The notes beneath the pieces are model-generated. The model did no database searches. It was not told the DNA's origin and was given only the letters and a program-made list of their open reading frames with translations. Of a stretch of 64,000 bases of DNA, positions 24,555 through 35,267 are shown piece by piece. The stretch is from Bifidobacteriaceae bacterium (GTDB lineage Bacteria; Actinomycetota; Actinomycetes; Actinomycetales; WQXJ01). The position numbers and the translations under genes are program-made. The stretch is from assembly GCA_031270825.1 (NCBI GenBank), contig JAISXH010000011.1, positions 94,724 to 158,723 on the forward strand, written 5' to 3'. The number at the start of each line of letters is the position of its first letter. Position 1 is the first letter of the stretch.

Positions 24555-26042
24555 ATGACCAAGTTCAGCTACGTCGCGGGCGACTGGGTGGCCACCGCCG
24601 GCGAGTCGGCCGACTCGTTGATGCCGACGGCGTTGAAGTACGCCCGCAGAGTGGGTCTGCCCGCCTTGACGCGGCTGACCTTCCATGACCGCGCGCGGGT
24701 TCTCTTGCGGCTGGCCGAACGTCTGGACTCGAACCGGGATGGCGTGTACCGAGCGGCCACCAAGGTCGGCGCCACTCGACGGGACGCCACCGCCGATTTG
24801 GAGGCGGCCGTGGGGGTGCTGCGGGGCCTGGGCGAATCGGCTCTGCGGGATCTTCCGGACGCCACCATGGTGCGGGACGGCCCGACCACCAGCTCAGGGC
24901 CGGACGGCGAGTTGAGCAGTCAACGACTGTATGTGTCGCCCCGGGGCATTGGGTTCATGTTGAACACCATGGGTTACTTCCGCTGGGGCTCGACCGCGCG
25001 GGTGACGCCGGCCTTCATGGCCGGCGTGCCGGTGATCGTCAAGCCGGCCGATGCGGCGACTCCGGTGGCGACCGAGCTGATCAGGCTATTCTCCCAGTCC
25101 CGCCTGGCGCCGCCGGGATCGCTTCAGCTGGTGAACGGCAGGGTCGAGACCTTCTGGGATTACCTCAGACTAGGCGACCAGGTTTGTTTCACCGGATCGG
25201 CGCGGGAGGGCTTGAAGCTGTCCAAACAGACCAAGGTGGCTTCTGGTCAGGTCAAGCTGATCGTGGGCACGGAAAACGTCAACGCCGCCGTCCTGGGGCC
25301 GGACGAGCCGCCGGGCTCGGACGGGTTCGAGGCCTTGGTGGCGTGCGTCGCGCGGGAATTGACCACCCACGCCGGCCAGACCGGGACCGCGATCCGGCGT
25401 GTCTTGGTTCCCCGTCCCAGGCTGAAGAGCTTCGCCAAAGCGCTTTGCCGACGCCTCGACGAGACCGCCAAGGTCGGCGATCCGGGCGATCCGCTAACCA
25501 CCGTCGGCCCGCTGTTCGACCACAGCCACGCGCGCAATCTGGGGCGTCAGGTCCGGGAGTTGGTCACTTTCGGGGGTCGAATTGTTCGCGGCGGCGTAAA
25601 ACCGCGCCACTTGAGCGGTCCCTACTACGAGCCCACGGTATTGGTCTTCGACCAACCGACACCGGTGTTCTGCGGTGTCGAGCCCTTCGGTCCGGTGGTG
25701 TCGATCGCGGGCTACAACTCGGTGGCGGCGGCGGTGCGACTGGCCAATGAGGGCGGCAGTTCCTTGGTGATCACTATGGCTAGCCATGATCACGCCTTCC
25801 TGCGGGAGGTGGCCCACGGCGTGGCCCCCTACCACGCCCGGGTGCGCGTGCTGGACCCGACGGCATCGGCGGGGCAGGCGGCGGGCTTCGAAACGCTGGC
25901 GGGCGGGGGACGGCTGAGGCGCCCCGAGGAGGTCGCGGGGGTCCGGGCGATCTACCAATGGATGCACCAAGTCGCCATCGAAGGACCCGCGTCAGCCGTC
26001 GCCGCGTTGGTGGCCGAGGGGACTTTGGCCCACTCCAAGTAG
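24555..26042 (+). CDS. PaaZ-like aldehyde dehydrogenase homologue lacking catalytic residues
   Basis: A 495-residue aldehyde dehydrogenase-fold protein closest in pattern to the N-terminal dehydrogenase half of PaaZ; the MaoC hydratase half is absent. NAD-binding signatures VIVKPADAATPVA and CFTGSAREG remain, as does a Glu in GTENVNAAVLGPD. The nucleophile region, which reads KAGQKCTAIRR in PaaZ, is HAGQTGTAIRR here, so the catalytic Cys is Gly277. The oxyanion-hole Asn of the NFP motif is also replaced (Gly140, in NTMGYFRWG). It is therefore probably not an active aldehyde dehydrogenase; a binding or regulatory role, or a different reaction, is possible. The frame is intact and full length, so it is not a decayed pseudogene. 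Confidence 0.85.
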   Translation: MTKFSYVAGDWVATAGESADSLMPTALKYARRVGLPALTRLTFHDRARVLLRLAERLDSNRDGVYRAATKVGATRRDATADLEAAVGVLRGLGESALRDLPDATMVRDGPTTSSGPDGELSSQRLYVSPRGIGFMLNTMGYFRWGSTARVTPAFMAGVPVIVKPADAATPVATELIRLFSQSRLAPPGSLQLVNGRVETFWDYLRLGDQVCFTGSAREGLKLSKQTKVASGQVKLIVGTENVNAAVLGPDEPPGSDGFEALVACVARELTTHAGQTGTAIRRVLVPRPRLKSFAKALCRRLDETAKVGDPGDPLTTVGPLFDHSHARNLGRQVRELVTFGGRIVRGGVKPRHLSGPYYEPTVLVFDQPTPVFCGVEPFGPVVSIAGYNSVAAAVRLANEGGSSLVITMASHDHAFLREVAHGVAPYHARVRVLDPTASAGQAAGFETLAGGGRLRRPEEVAGVRAIYQWMHQVAIEGPASAVAALVAEGTLAHSK

Positions 26043-26052
26043 TCTTGGAGGC

Positions 26053-27023
<971 letters not shown>

Positions 27024-27027
<4 letters not shown>

Positions 27028-27926
27028 CTCCTCGCCCCGGACGTTCAGGACGGCTTGAGGCCATTCAAGCCCTGCTCGAGTTGCACTCGCATCGCCGCGC
27101 GCGGCTGGTGCTGGAAGGCGATTACACCTCGGTCTTTCGGGGTCGCGGGACTGACTTCGAAGACCTGCGCGAGTACGTCACCGGCGACCCGGTCTCCGAC
27201 ATCGACTGGAAGGCGACCGCTCGTGCCGGCAAACCCCTGGTCCGGCGCTATTTGCCGGAACACAAGAACCATGTGCTGCTGCTGGTGTCGACCGGCCGGT
27301 CGATGACGGCCGTCGCCCCTGACGGAACCTCCAAATTGGAACTGGCCCTCGACGTGGCCGGCGTGTTCGCCCGGCTGGCGATCCGGCATCGCGATGTGGT
27401 CGGGGCCGTGTTCGGGGACGCCGGCGGCCCCAAGGCGATCGCCCCGCGCGGCACCCGCGCCCACGCCGAGTATCTGCTGCGGCGGTTGTCGGACGAGGCG
27501 GTCGATCCGGACGGTCCCGAAGCCGACCTCCCGGCCGTGCTCGATTTGGCGGTTCGGTCGCGGTTGCCGCACGGGATCGGCGTGCTCATCACGGACGATG
27601 CCGAGTTGGGGCCGGCCGGGTTTCGTTCGTTGGAGATCCTCCACGCCCGCCATCAGATCATGGTGGTTCGGATAGCGGACATGAACTTGGCCGCCGCGGC
27701 CGCTGTCGACCCGTTCGACGTCGAGACCGGGCTGCGCGTGCCGGACGAGGTGCGTTGGCATCCCCAGTTGCGCCACCAGGCGGCGACGATGACGTCCGCC
27801 CGGGCGCAGGCGATCGAGCGGGCTCTGGGCGCCCGCGGGATAGCCCATGGGCGGGTCACCGGACAGGACGATTTGGTCGAGACTCTCATCGGGGTGTTGG
27901 AAAGGCATCGGCATGCGGGCCGTTGA
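27024..27926 (+). CDS. DUF58 domain-containing protein
   Basis: A 300-residue protein of the DUF58 (VWA-related) family. The diagnostic stretch FRGRGTDFEDLREYVTGDPV followed by SDIDWKATARAGKPLVRRY is at about residues 39-75. The remainder is a VWA-like fold with degenerate metal site (LLLVSTGRSMTAV). DUF58 proteins are the standard partner of MoxR in Bat-type operons. There is no membrane segment, unlike many homologues. It overlaps the MoxR gene and the following small gene. Confidence 0.92.
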
Positions 27927-28383
27927 GGTGGTCGAACCGCTGCCGCCGGAGGCGTTCTCAAACTGGTGGCTGGCCGTCGGGATTGCGCTGTTTGTGGTCG
28001 CGAGTTTACTGGTGGCATGGCCTTGGCTGCGACGGTTGTTGCGGAAGCGCAAGCGCCCTGGGGCCGATCTGGCCCAAGAGCCGGCCGCGCCTGGCAGCGG
28101 CGGCGGGGTAGATGCGGCGCTGGCGGAGATCGACCGGCTCGAGGGGCTGTGGCGTGATGGCGAGTTGACCTCGAGGGACGCGGCCCAGGCGTTGGCGGCG
28201 CTGGTCCGGGACTTCACCGGCCAAGACGCCGCCGTCTTGACTCTGCTGGATTTGCGCTCGAAGGGCGACATGCCCAGCTTGACGGCCCTGGTCGAGGCCG
28301 CCTATCCAGTTGAGTTCGGGGTGCGCGGCGAAGGCGATATCAGCGAGCTGGCCGAGCGCGCGCGGGCGGCGGTGCGCTCATGA
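27913..28383 (+). CDS. Single-pass membrane protein of the Bat operon
   Basis: A 156-residue protein from the ATG at 27,913, which overlaps the DUF58 gene by 14 bp. A single membrane segment (about residues 19-36, WWLAVGIALFVVASLLVAW) is followed by a basic stretch RRLLRKRKR and a soluble domain with EIDRLEGLWRDGELTSRDAAQALAAL in pieces that look helical. Proteins of this size and layout occupy the same place in other actinobacterial MoxR operons; the function is unknown. Confidence 0.8.
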   Translation: MRAVEVVEPLPPEAFSNWWLAVGIALFVVASLLVAWPWLRRLLRKRKRPGADLAQEPAAPGSGGGVDAALAEIDRLEGLWRDGELTSRDAAQALAALVRDFTGQDAAVLTLLDLRSKGDMPSLTALVEAAYPVEFGVRGEGDISELAERARAAVRS

Positions 28384-30386
28384 GGTTCGCCTATCCGTGG
28401 CTGTTGGCGCTCTTGCCTTTGGCGGTGGCCGGGGTGCTGGGCGCGGTTTGGCGCCGGTGGTGGCGCCGTGGGCCGGCCACGGCGGGCACGCGGCTGGCCA
28501 ACACGATCAATTTTGCCGGTCTGCCGGGATACGCCACGGTGGCGCGCCAGCACCGCGTGTCCGCCGCCCTGGGGCTGACCGCCGCTTTGGTGGCCGCGGC
28601 CGGCGCCGTGATCCTAGCCGCCCGGCCGGTTTCGGTCGAGGTCATGGAGCCGCAGAAGCGCTCCCGCGACGTGGTCTTGTGCCTCGACATCTCCGGGTCG
28701 ATGTTTCCCATGGACGCCGAGGTGATCGGCCAGTTCAGGGACATCATTGACGGTTTCGACGGGGAACGGGTGGCGATGTCGTGGTTCAGCTCCTCTGCCG
28801 TGACCCTGTTTCCGCTGACCGACGACTACGTCTTCATCGAAGATGTGTTGCGGCCGCTGGAGAGGCAATTCGACGCCGTGTCCCGGGCGAGCGACTGGGA
28901 CGAGTGGTACGCCGTGCCGGAGGACCTGCGGCCAGACTTGTCTGGGACGGAACAGGGTGACGGCTCCTCGCTGCCAGGGGACGGCCTGGTCTCCTGCCTG
29001 TCCTTGTTCGATGATTCAGATGTCAAACGGTCGCGGTCAGTGATCCTGGCGACCGATAACGTGGTCGAGGGCGACCCTATTTTCGAACTCGCCGAGGCCG
29101 CTGGGCTGGCGGCGGACGCCGATGTACATGTGTTCGCGCTGTGCCCGTCTACCGCTGATCTTCCCATGAACAATCCGGACGCGCAGGCTTTTGTCGACGG
29201 GGCCGAGGAGTTGGAGGCGGAGATCGAGGCGATCGGCGGCGGCTTCTATGAGGCCGGCAGCCGCGTCTCAGTCGGCCGCATAATCGATTCGATCTTGGCT
29301 CAAACCGCTGGTCCGGTCGAGGGCGCTCCGCGCCAACTGGTCACGGACCGACCCGGCTGGGGGATAGCGGTGCTGGCGACGGGAATGGCGGGCGTTGCGG
29401 TTTGGGGCGGATGGCGCCGCCGGCCGAGTTGGCCGGCCTGGTTGCGGCGGGGGAGTGCGGCGGCGCTTGGCCTGATCATTGTCTGGAATCCGACTTTCGG
29501 AACGGAGAAGGTGGCCGTGCAGGCCGCCGATGCCGACATTTTGGTCTTGGTGGACACCTCGCCTTCGGTGGCGGCGGAGGACTGGGATGGCAAGCAGCCG
29601 CGGCTTGAGGGCGTTCGCGCCGACCTGGCCGCCCTGGCCGAGGAATACGCCGGCGCGCATATCGGAATCATCGTGTTCGACTCCTCGGCCCGATTGCTGA
29701 TGCCGATGTCGACCGATCCCGGGGCTGTGGCCGCCGCCGCCGACACCCTCACGGCCGTGCCGGCCTGGCTGGCCAGCGGATCCTCCATCAGCGCCGGACG
29801 CGAACTGCTCGCCGACACCCTCGCCCGGCTGGCCGAGGAACATCCGGAAAGGGCCCGCTTGGTCTATTACCTAGGCGACGGCGAGCAGACGACGGACGCG
29901 CTGGTGGGATCATTTGAGCAGGCCGCCGAACTGGTCGACGGGGGAGCGGTGTTCGGCTACGGGACGGCCAAGGGGGGGCGGATGCGTGAGCGCCAAGAAG
30001 CGTTCATGGACCCGTTGTTGGGGAGCGCTCCCTACATAACCGGGCCGGATGGGGAGGTGGGGGTCTCGCGGATCGACGAGGAGGCCTTACAGCAGATCGC
30101 CACCGAATTGGGCGTGCCTTACGTCCATCGCAGCGCTGACTCGCCGGTGGCGGAGGCCTTCTGGGACGGTTCGCTGCCGCAGCGTTGGCTCCAGGACGCC
30201 GGGGCGGGAGGCCGGCCGGTCGGCTTCATCCTGGCCTGGGTGGTGCTGGGCCTGGCGACCTGGGAAGTGGCGCTGGCATGGCAACGGGACAGGCAAGCCA
30301 GGCAGGCCATCGAGTTCCGGCCGGGCCGGCGGGCGGGGGCCGGCTTCGCGGCCAGACGGGTCAGGACCGAGGGGGCGCCAAGATGA
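28380..30386 (+). CDS. Double VWA-domain membrane protein (BatA-BatB-like fusion)
   Basis: A 668-residue protein with two von Willebrand A modules in one chain. The N-terminus has two membrane segments, followed by VWA-1 with MIDAS motif VLCLDISGSM (about 99-108). Around residues 320-375 come further membrane segments, then VWA-2 with VLVDTSPSV, which keeps DxSxS. A final membrane segment is near residue 625, before a basic tail. In other bacteria BatA and BatB are separate proteins with the same layout; here they seem to be fused. It overlaps the flanking genes by 4 bp at each end. The MoxR ATPase encoded upstream is the likely partner. Confidence 0.9.
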   Translation: MRFAYPWLLALLPLAVAGVLGAVWRRWWRRGPATAGTRLANTINFAGLPGYATVARQHRVSAALGLTAALVAAAGAVILAARPVSVEVMEPQKRSRDVVLCLDISGSMFPMDAEVIGQFRDIIDGFDGERVAMSWFSSSAVTLFPLTDDYVFIEDVLRPLERQFDAVSRASDWDEWYAVPEDLRPDLSGTEQGDGSSLPGDGLVSCLSLFDDSDVKRSRSVILATDNVVEGDPIFELAEAAGLAADADVHVFALCPSTADLPMNNPDAQAFVDGAEELEAEIEAIGGGFYEAGSRVSVGRIIDSILAQTAGPVEGAPRQLVTDRPGWGIAVLATGMAGVAVWGGWRRRPSWPAWLRRGSAAALGLIIVWNPTFGTEKVAVQAADADILVLVDTSPSVAAEDWDGKQPRLEGVRADLAALAEEYAGAHIGIIVFDSSARLLMPMSTDPGAVAAAADTLTAVPAWLASGSSISAGRELLADTLARLAEEHPERARLVYYLGDGEQTTDALVGSFEQAAELVDGGAVFGYGTAKGGRMRERQEAFMDPLLGSAPYITGPDGEVGVSRIDEEALQQIATELGVPYVHRSADSPVAEAFWDGSLPQRWLQDAGAGGRPVGFILAWVVLGLATWEVALAWQRDRQARQAIEFRPGRRAGAGFAARRVRTEGAPR

Positions 30387-31330
30387 TCGATCAGCCTGAC
30401 AGCGCAGGTCAAGATCTGCCCGACAGCTCCCAGGACGACATCCAACGTCAGGACGGAGCCGGTGGCGGGCGGGCCCGCGCCGGGCGGGGCACGGGCGCCA
30501 TGGTGGCGCGACTGGCTCGGTTCGCCGGGGCCGCTGCGGCCGTGTTGGCCGGGATCTGGTTGGCCTCGATCTGGTGGATGGGCCAGTCCGGCGCGCGGGA
30601 GTACCACGCGCAGGACTATCAGACCGCCCAGGACCGCTATTCGCTGGCGGGCTCGTTCATGGTGGCCGAGCGCTGGAAGGCCTGGTTCGGCGACGGCACC
30701 GCCGTGCTCGCCGCCGACAATCCGGCGCGGGCTGAAGAACTGCTGAAACAAGCTCTGTCGACGGTGCCCGCGGCCAAACAGTGCGTGGTCAGGATCAATC
30801 TGTCGCTGGCCCAAGAGCGTCAGGGCGACCAGGCTGACGCCCGCGGCGACCAGGCGGGGGCGACCGAGTTCTACACCACCGCGCTGGAGACGCTGCGAGC
30901 GGGCGAATGCCCGGTCTTGGACGACACCGCCGCAGAGGCGGCCGAGCGCCTCGAGTTGAAGCTCCAGGACCCGGACGGAGTGGAGCCCGACAACCCCTCC
31001 GAAGGCGGAGACAACCCCGACGACCAGTCCGGCCAAGATGAAGGCTCCGGCGAGGAGGGCGACCAGGGCGATGAAGACGAGGGCGGCGGGAGCCCCAGCG
31101 CCAAACCCGATGACGGCGAATCGGGTTCCAGTGGCGGTGCCAGCGGGTCGTCCAAGCCGTCCGAGTCCTTGGGGCAGTCCGGGTCCCCAGGCGCGGACGC
31201 GTCTGAGGAAGACTTGAATGATCGGCTGGACCGGCTGCGGGAGCAGAACCGCCAGGGCCAGATGGAGCGCCAAGACGGCCAGGTCGACCCCAACCGAACT
31301 GGGCGCTACTGGGACCGGCCGGTCTGGTAG
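30383..31330 (+). CDS. BatC/E-like protein with a TPR-like region and acidic C-terminal tail
   Basis: The last gene of the Bat-type operon, 315 residues from an ATG overlapping the previous stop. One membrane segment (about residues 43-65) is followed by a helical TPR-like region (YHAQDYQTAQDRYSLAGSF, then NPARAEELLKQALSTVP). A long acidic and Gly/Ser-rich tail (about 195-275) follows, and the end DRLDRLREQNRQGQMERQ is charged. BatC and BatE homologues have TPRs at the same operon position. The tail is low-complexity and probably disordered. Confidence 0.85.
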   Translation: MIDQPDSAGQDLPDSSQDDIQRQDGAGGGRARAGRGTGAMVARLARFAGAAAAVLAGIWLASIWWMGQSGAREYHAQDYQTAQDRYSLAGSFMVAERWKAWFGDGTAVLAADNPARAEELLKQALSTVPAAKQCVVRINLSLAQERQGDQADARGDQAGATEFYTTALETLRAGECPVLDDTAAEAAERLELKLQDPDGVEPDNPSEGGDNPDDQSGQDEGSGEEGDQGDEDEGGGSPSAKPDDGESGSSGGASGSSKPSESLGQSGSPGADASEEDLNDRLDRLREQNRQGQMERQDGQVDPNRTGRYWDRPVW

Positions 31331-31395
31331 GGGGAGCTGTTCTGGTCCGGGCCTCCGGCTGCCACGGGCTTCCCGGGCATCTGAGATAACGGCGG

Positions 31396-31456
31396 CCGAT
31401 TCCCGCGAACGGACATAAGCCGCGGCGCACGGTCCGATTCCCGCGAACGGACATAA
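31396..31456. repeat. Two 23-bp direct repeats, 15 bp apart
   Basis: The same 23-mer (beginning CCGATTCCCGCG, ending GGACATAA) occurs at 31,396-31,418 and 31,434-31,456, so the start-to-start distance is 38 bp. The pair lies in the 256-bp gap before the cysteine hydrolase gene, 131 bp upstream of its ATG. It could be a tandem operator or a short intergenic repeat family. Confidence 0.75.
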
Positions 31457-31586
31457 TGTGCATTATCGGCGTTTCTACTGACTCGATCACAGCCGTCTGA
31501 CGATGGCTTGCCAGAGCCTGGTGGCCCGCCCATACTGGGAGTTCTGGGCGACAACCACGTCGCGGCAACCGAAAGGACGAGCCCCC

Positions 31587-32222
31587 ATGAGACCGGCCAC
31601 CACAGCGCTGATCCTGATCGAATTCCAAAACGATTTCACGTCCCCGGGAGGGACTCTGCATGACGCCGTGGCGGGCGTCATGGAGCAGACAGGCATACTC
31701 GCCAACGCCGTCAGGACAGCTGACGCGGTGCGCGCCGCCGGTGGGATCGTGGTGCACGCGCCGATTCAGTACGCGCCCGGCTACGTCGAGCTGACGCCGA
31801 ATCCGTATGGAATCCTGGCCGGCGTTGTGAACACCGGGTCGTTCGTCAAGGGGTCTTGGGGAGCGCAGATTGTCGATGTTCTGACGCCGGACCAAGCCGA
31901 CATCGTCTTGGAGGGCAAGCGCGGCCTGGACGCCTTCGGATCGACCAACGTCGACTTCATCTTGAGGTCGAAGGGAATCGTGACAGTGGCACTGGCCGGG
32001 TTCTTGACCAACTGCTGTGTCGAATCGACCATGCGTTCGGCCTATGAACGTGGTTTCGAGGTCGTGACCCTGACTGACGCGGTGGCCGCCACCAGCGCCG
32101 AGGAACACGACAACGCGATCAAGTTCGACTACCCGATGTTCTCCAAGCCGATGACGCATGGCGAGTTCATCATCGCGCTCGAGGGCGGCGCCGAAGCGGC
32201 GGATTCTTCGCGCGGATACTGA
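31587..32222 (+). CDS. Isochorismatase-family cysteine hydrolase
   Basis: A 211-residue single-domain hydrolase. The ATG at 31,587 is preceded by GAAAGGACGAG; the longer frame to 31,503 is non-coding in character. The catalytic Cys is in AGFLTNCCVESTMR (about 143-156) and the Lys in VLEGKRGLDAF. The usual Asp of the IDxQ motif is Glu here (LIEFQNDF, residue 13), a variant also known from other members. The family covers nicotinamidases, ureidoacrylate amidases and isochorismatases, so the substrate is open. A fragment of another member of the family lies at 51.4 kb. Confidence 0.88.
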   Translation: MRPATTALILIEFQNDFTSPGGTLHDAVAGVMEQTGILANAVRTADAVRAAGGIVVHAPIQYAPGYVELTPNPYGILAGVVNTGSFVKGSWGAQIVDVLTPDQADIVLEGKRGLDAFGSTNVDFILRSKGIVTVALAGFLTNCCVESTMRSAYERGFEVVTLTDAVAATSAEEHDNAIKFDYPMFSKPMTHGEFIIALEGGAEAADSSRGY

Positions 32223-32351
32223 TCGCCGACTGACGGCCAGGATGCCGCCCGGCCTGTCATCGCTCTTGAGCAGGCGCCCGGCGGGACCCGGCGCCACGCC
32301 GCCCGGAATCCTCATTCGGCGCCCTGGCCGGCCGGCCGTCTCCCGGCTGGG

Positions 32352-35267
32352 TCAAAGGGGGCGGACCAGCGGGGCGAGCACCTCGAGGACGTGTCGGTAG
32401 ACGCGGCCAGTGGCCCGGCCGATGCCGAGTTCGCAGGTGCGGTTGGCGCTGACGTAGGCGTCGAACCGGCCGTCAGCCTGCTCGCCGGCGGCCCGGGCGG
32501 ATCGCGCGCGGGCCGCCTCGGCGTCCCAAACCGCCTCGGCTTCTGGCCGGGTGGCGGCGGCGGTCAGCTCCGGATGAAGCATCCCCCGGTCGCCGGCGAA
32601 GGCGCAGCAGCCCCAGGTCAGCGGCACGAAGACGTCCTCGGCGGCTTCGCCGGCCAGGGCGATCAGGTCCTCCTTGGCCCGCAGGTGGACGGTTGAACAG
32701 GTCGGGTGCACTGCGGCCGCGGCCAGCTTGCGGTCGACCCGCAGACGGGGCATTAGTTGTTGGCGCACAAAGGTGGTGGCGTCAATGACACGGAGTTCGG
32801 CCGCCCGCGCCGCCCGCCGGTCGTCGAGATGATTGCGAAGACCCGCCAGCCCGTGCGTGCAGGAGGCGGCGTCGCTGATCACGGGCAGCTCTCCCCCGGC
32901 GCTGGCCTTCCACAGGGCGTCGAAGGTCCGCTCGGCCATCGCGGCCAAGCCTTTGGTCAAACCCTTGGACTCCCAAACCGTGCCGCAGCACAGCGAGGCG
33001 ATGGCAGACGGCATCGTCAACCGGACGTCGGCAGCGCGCGATAGCCGGTCCAAAGCCTGAACCACGCCTTGACCGCCTGGCGCGGGGGCGAACAGGGAGT
33101 TGACGCAGGTGGCGAAGTAAACTGCGGCGATCGGTCCGTCCGGGGCGCCGAACGTCCCCGCTAAGGGCGTCTTGGCGGCGCGGCGCCGGCCCGGGCCCGG
33201 CAGGTCGCGGCCGGCCTGGGGCACCCAGTCTTTCGGCAGGACGGTCCTGGCCGCCTGGGTGATCGCCGGGAGCACCGGGGCGGGCAGCACCTGCGCCACC
33301 TTCAGGGCCCCTCGCAGGGCGTCGACCGTGCCGCCCCAATGATCCGCCACCCACTCCCCCGCGCTCTGGACCACCGGGTTGCGCCGGGCCGCCCGGCGGG
33401 CCTTCATCAGTTTGCCGGTGTCGATGCCGACCGGACAGGCGATCACGCACAGGGAGTCGGCCGCGCAGGTGTCCAGAGCCGCGTAGAAGAAGTCGCGTTC
33501 GGCCGCCCGCCGAGCCGAAGGGCTGAGGCGGGCGATGGCGCGCATGGCGGCGATGCGGCCCCTCGGCGTCAGCGTCAGGTTCCGGGCCGGGCAGGTCGGC
33601 TCGCAATAACCGCATTCGACGCAGCGGTCGAAAGCCGGATCGACTTGGGGGATGGCCTTGATGTGGCGCATGTGCACGCGGGGATCGTCGGCGATCAGCA
33701 CACCTGGCGCCAGAACACCTTGTTCATCGAACAAGCGTTTGATTTCTCGCATGACATCGTAAAGCTCGGGGCCGAACTGTCTGCGCACAAACGGCGCCAT
33801 GATGCGGCCGGTGCCATGTTCGGCCTTGAGGGTGCCGTGGTTGCCCAGAACCAGGTCCACCAGGCCGTCGGTGAACCGGTCGAGGTCGCCGAGTTGGTCG
33901 TCCTGATCCAAGTCCAGGGTCATCATGAAGTGGAGGTTCCCGTCCTTGGCGTGGCCGAAGGTCACCGAATCGGGGAAATTGTGCTGGTTGAACAGTTCCC
34001 TCAGACCGGCGCAGGTTTGGGAGAGCGCCGGCACGGGCACGGCGATGTCCTCGATCAGCGAGGACGTGCCCGGCGGCCGCTGGCCGGCCACGGCCGTGTA
34101 GAGGCCATTGCGGGCGGACCAGAGGCGGTCGCGTTCTTGCTGGTCACGGGCGAATTGGGCGGGAGCGTCGAGTTTCAGTTGGGAGAGCGCGATCTCAAGC
34201 GTTCGGACCCGCTCCTCAAGGGCGGCCTGGTCTTCGGCCCGCACTTCGACCAGCAGAGCGGTCTGAGTCGTCTTGGTCGCCTGGGGCATTGGATCGAGGT
34301 CTGGCGCGGCGCTCTTGGCCGCCCGGATGGAGGAAGGGTCCATCAACTCAACAGTCTTGGCGCCGGCTTGTTTGAGCCCTTCGATCGAATCGGCGGCGTC
34401 TTCGATGCTGGCGAACAGCAGCAGCGCTGTGGCCGCGCAGGGCTCGATCGCGAGCGTGCGCAGCGTCACCGAGGAAATGAATCCGAGCGTCCCCTCGGAG
34501 CCGACCATCAAATGGGTCAAAATGTCGATCGGCTCGGTGAAGTCGACCAACGAGTTCAAGCCGTAGCCCATGGTGTTCTTCATCGAGTACTGGGCGGCGA
34601 TCTGGCGGCGCGACTCCGGGTTGGAGCGCACCCGGTCCGCCAGCCTGGCCAACCCCTCGCATAAGGCCGGCTCCAGTGCGGAAAGCTTGGCGGCGGCATC
34701 GGGCGAGGTGGTGTCGACGGTTGTCCCCGAAGCCAGCGTGAGCGTCAGTCCGGCGATGGTGGCGTAGGTGTTGAATTCAGTTCCGCAGGCCATGCCGGAG
34801 GAATTGTTGGCGACCACTCCCCCGATGGTGGCGGCGATGCCGCTGGCCGGGTCCGGCCCGATCATCTGGCCATGGCGCGCCAGGGCGGCGTTCACGGCCC
34901 GGACCGTCAGGCCCGGTCCGCAACGCACTAGACGCTGGTCGGCCAAGACCGTCAGGTCGGTGAACCCACGTCTGACGTCCACCATCACTCCGGCGCCGCC
35001 GGCCTGGCCGGACAGCGAGGTTCCGCCTGATCGGAAGGTCAGGCCGATGCCGTCGCTGCCGGCCAGGCGCATGGCGGCGGTCACGTCTTCGACTGATCGC
35101 GCCGTGATCACCCCGCGCGGCGTCAGCAGGTAGTGCGAGGCGTCATGCGCGGCCACCGCCAATTCGAGCGCTCCGCTGCGCAACCGCTCTCCGAACGTGT
35201 TGTGCCAGGGCGTCCCCAGCGGCCGTGGTCCACCCGCGCGAGACCGTGAACGTGCTGCTGGAGACAC
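32352..35267 (-). CDS. FAD-linked oxidase with 4Fe-4S domain (D-lactate dehydrogenase type)
   Basis: A large membrane-associated flavo-iron-sulfur oxidoreductase. GTG 35,267 is chosen (971 residues) because the frame further upstream (to 35,510) is non-coding in character and this start leaves about 27 residues before the first conserved stretch LRSGALELAV. The N-terminal half is an FAD-binding-4 domain (RSGGTSLSGQAGG, IGGVVANNSSGMACG, MVGSEGTLGFISS) with its C-terminal cap (FGHAKDGNLHF, LKAEHGTGRIMAPF). The C-terminal half has ferredoxin-like clusters CVECGYCEPTCPAR and CAADSLCVIACPVG and CCG-type domains (SLCCG, WGCCAFAG). The pattern fits Dld/GlcD-GlcF fusions that pass electrons to the quinone pool. 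Lactate as substrate is likely but not proven. Confidence 0.88.
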   Translation of the reverse strand: MSPAARSRSRAGGPRPLGTPWHNTFGERLRSGALELAVAAHDASHYLLTPRGVITARSVEDVTAAMRLAGSDGIGLTFRSGGTSLSGQAGGAGVMVDVRRGFTDLTVLADQRLVRCGPGLTVRAVNAALARHGQMIGPDPASGIAATIGGVVANNSSGMACGTEFNTYATIAGLTLTLASGTTVDTTSPDAAAKLSALEPALCEGLARLADRVRSNPESRRQIAAQYSMKNTMGYGLNSLVDFTEPIDILTHLMVGSEGTLGFISSVTLRTLAIEPCAATALLLFASIEDAADSIEGLKQAGAKTVELMDPSSIRAAKSAAPDLDPMPQATKTTQTALLVEVRAEDQAALEERVRTLEIALSQLKLDAPAQFARDQQERDRLWSARNGLYTAVAGQRPPGTSSLIEDIAVPVPALSQTCAGLRELFNQHNFPDSVTFGHAKDGNLHFMMTLDLDQDDQLGDLDRFTDGLVDLVLGNHGTLKAEHGTGRIMAPFVRRQFGPELYDVMREIKRLFDEQGVLAPGVLIADDPRVHMRHIKAIPQVDPAFDRCVECGYCEPTCPARNLTLTPRGRIAAMRAIARLSPSARRAAERDFFYAALDTCAADSLCVIACPVGIDTGKLMKARRAARRNPVVQSAGEWVADHWGGTVDALRGALKVAQVLPAPVLPAITQAARTVLPKDWVPQAGRDLPGPGRRRAAKTPLAGTFGAPDGPIAAVYFATCVNSLFAPAPGGQGVVQALDRLSRAADVRLTMPSAIASLCCGTVWESKGLTKGLAAMAERTFDALWKASAGGELPVISDAASCTHGLAGLRNHLDDRRAARAAELRVIDATTFVRQQLMPRLRVDRKLAAAAVHPTCSTVHLRAKEDLIALAGEAAEDVFVPLTWGCCAFAGDRGMLHPELTAAATRPEAEAVWDAEAARARSARAAGEQADGRFDAYVSANRTCELGIGRATGRVYRHVLEVLAPLVRPL

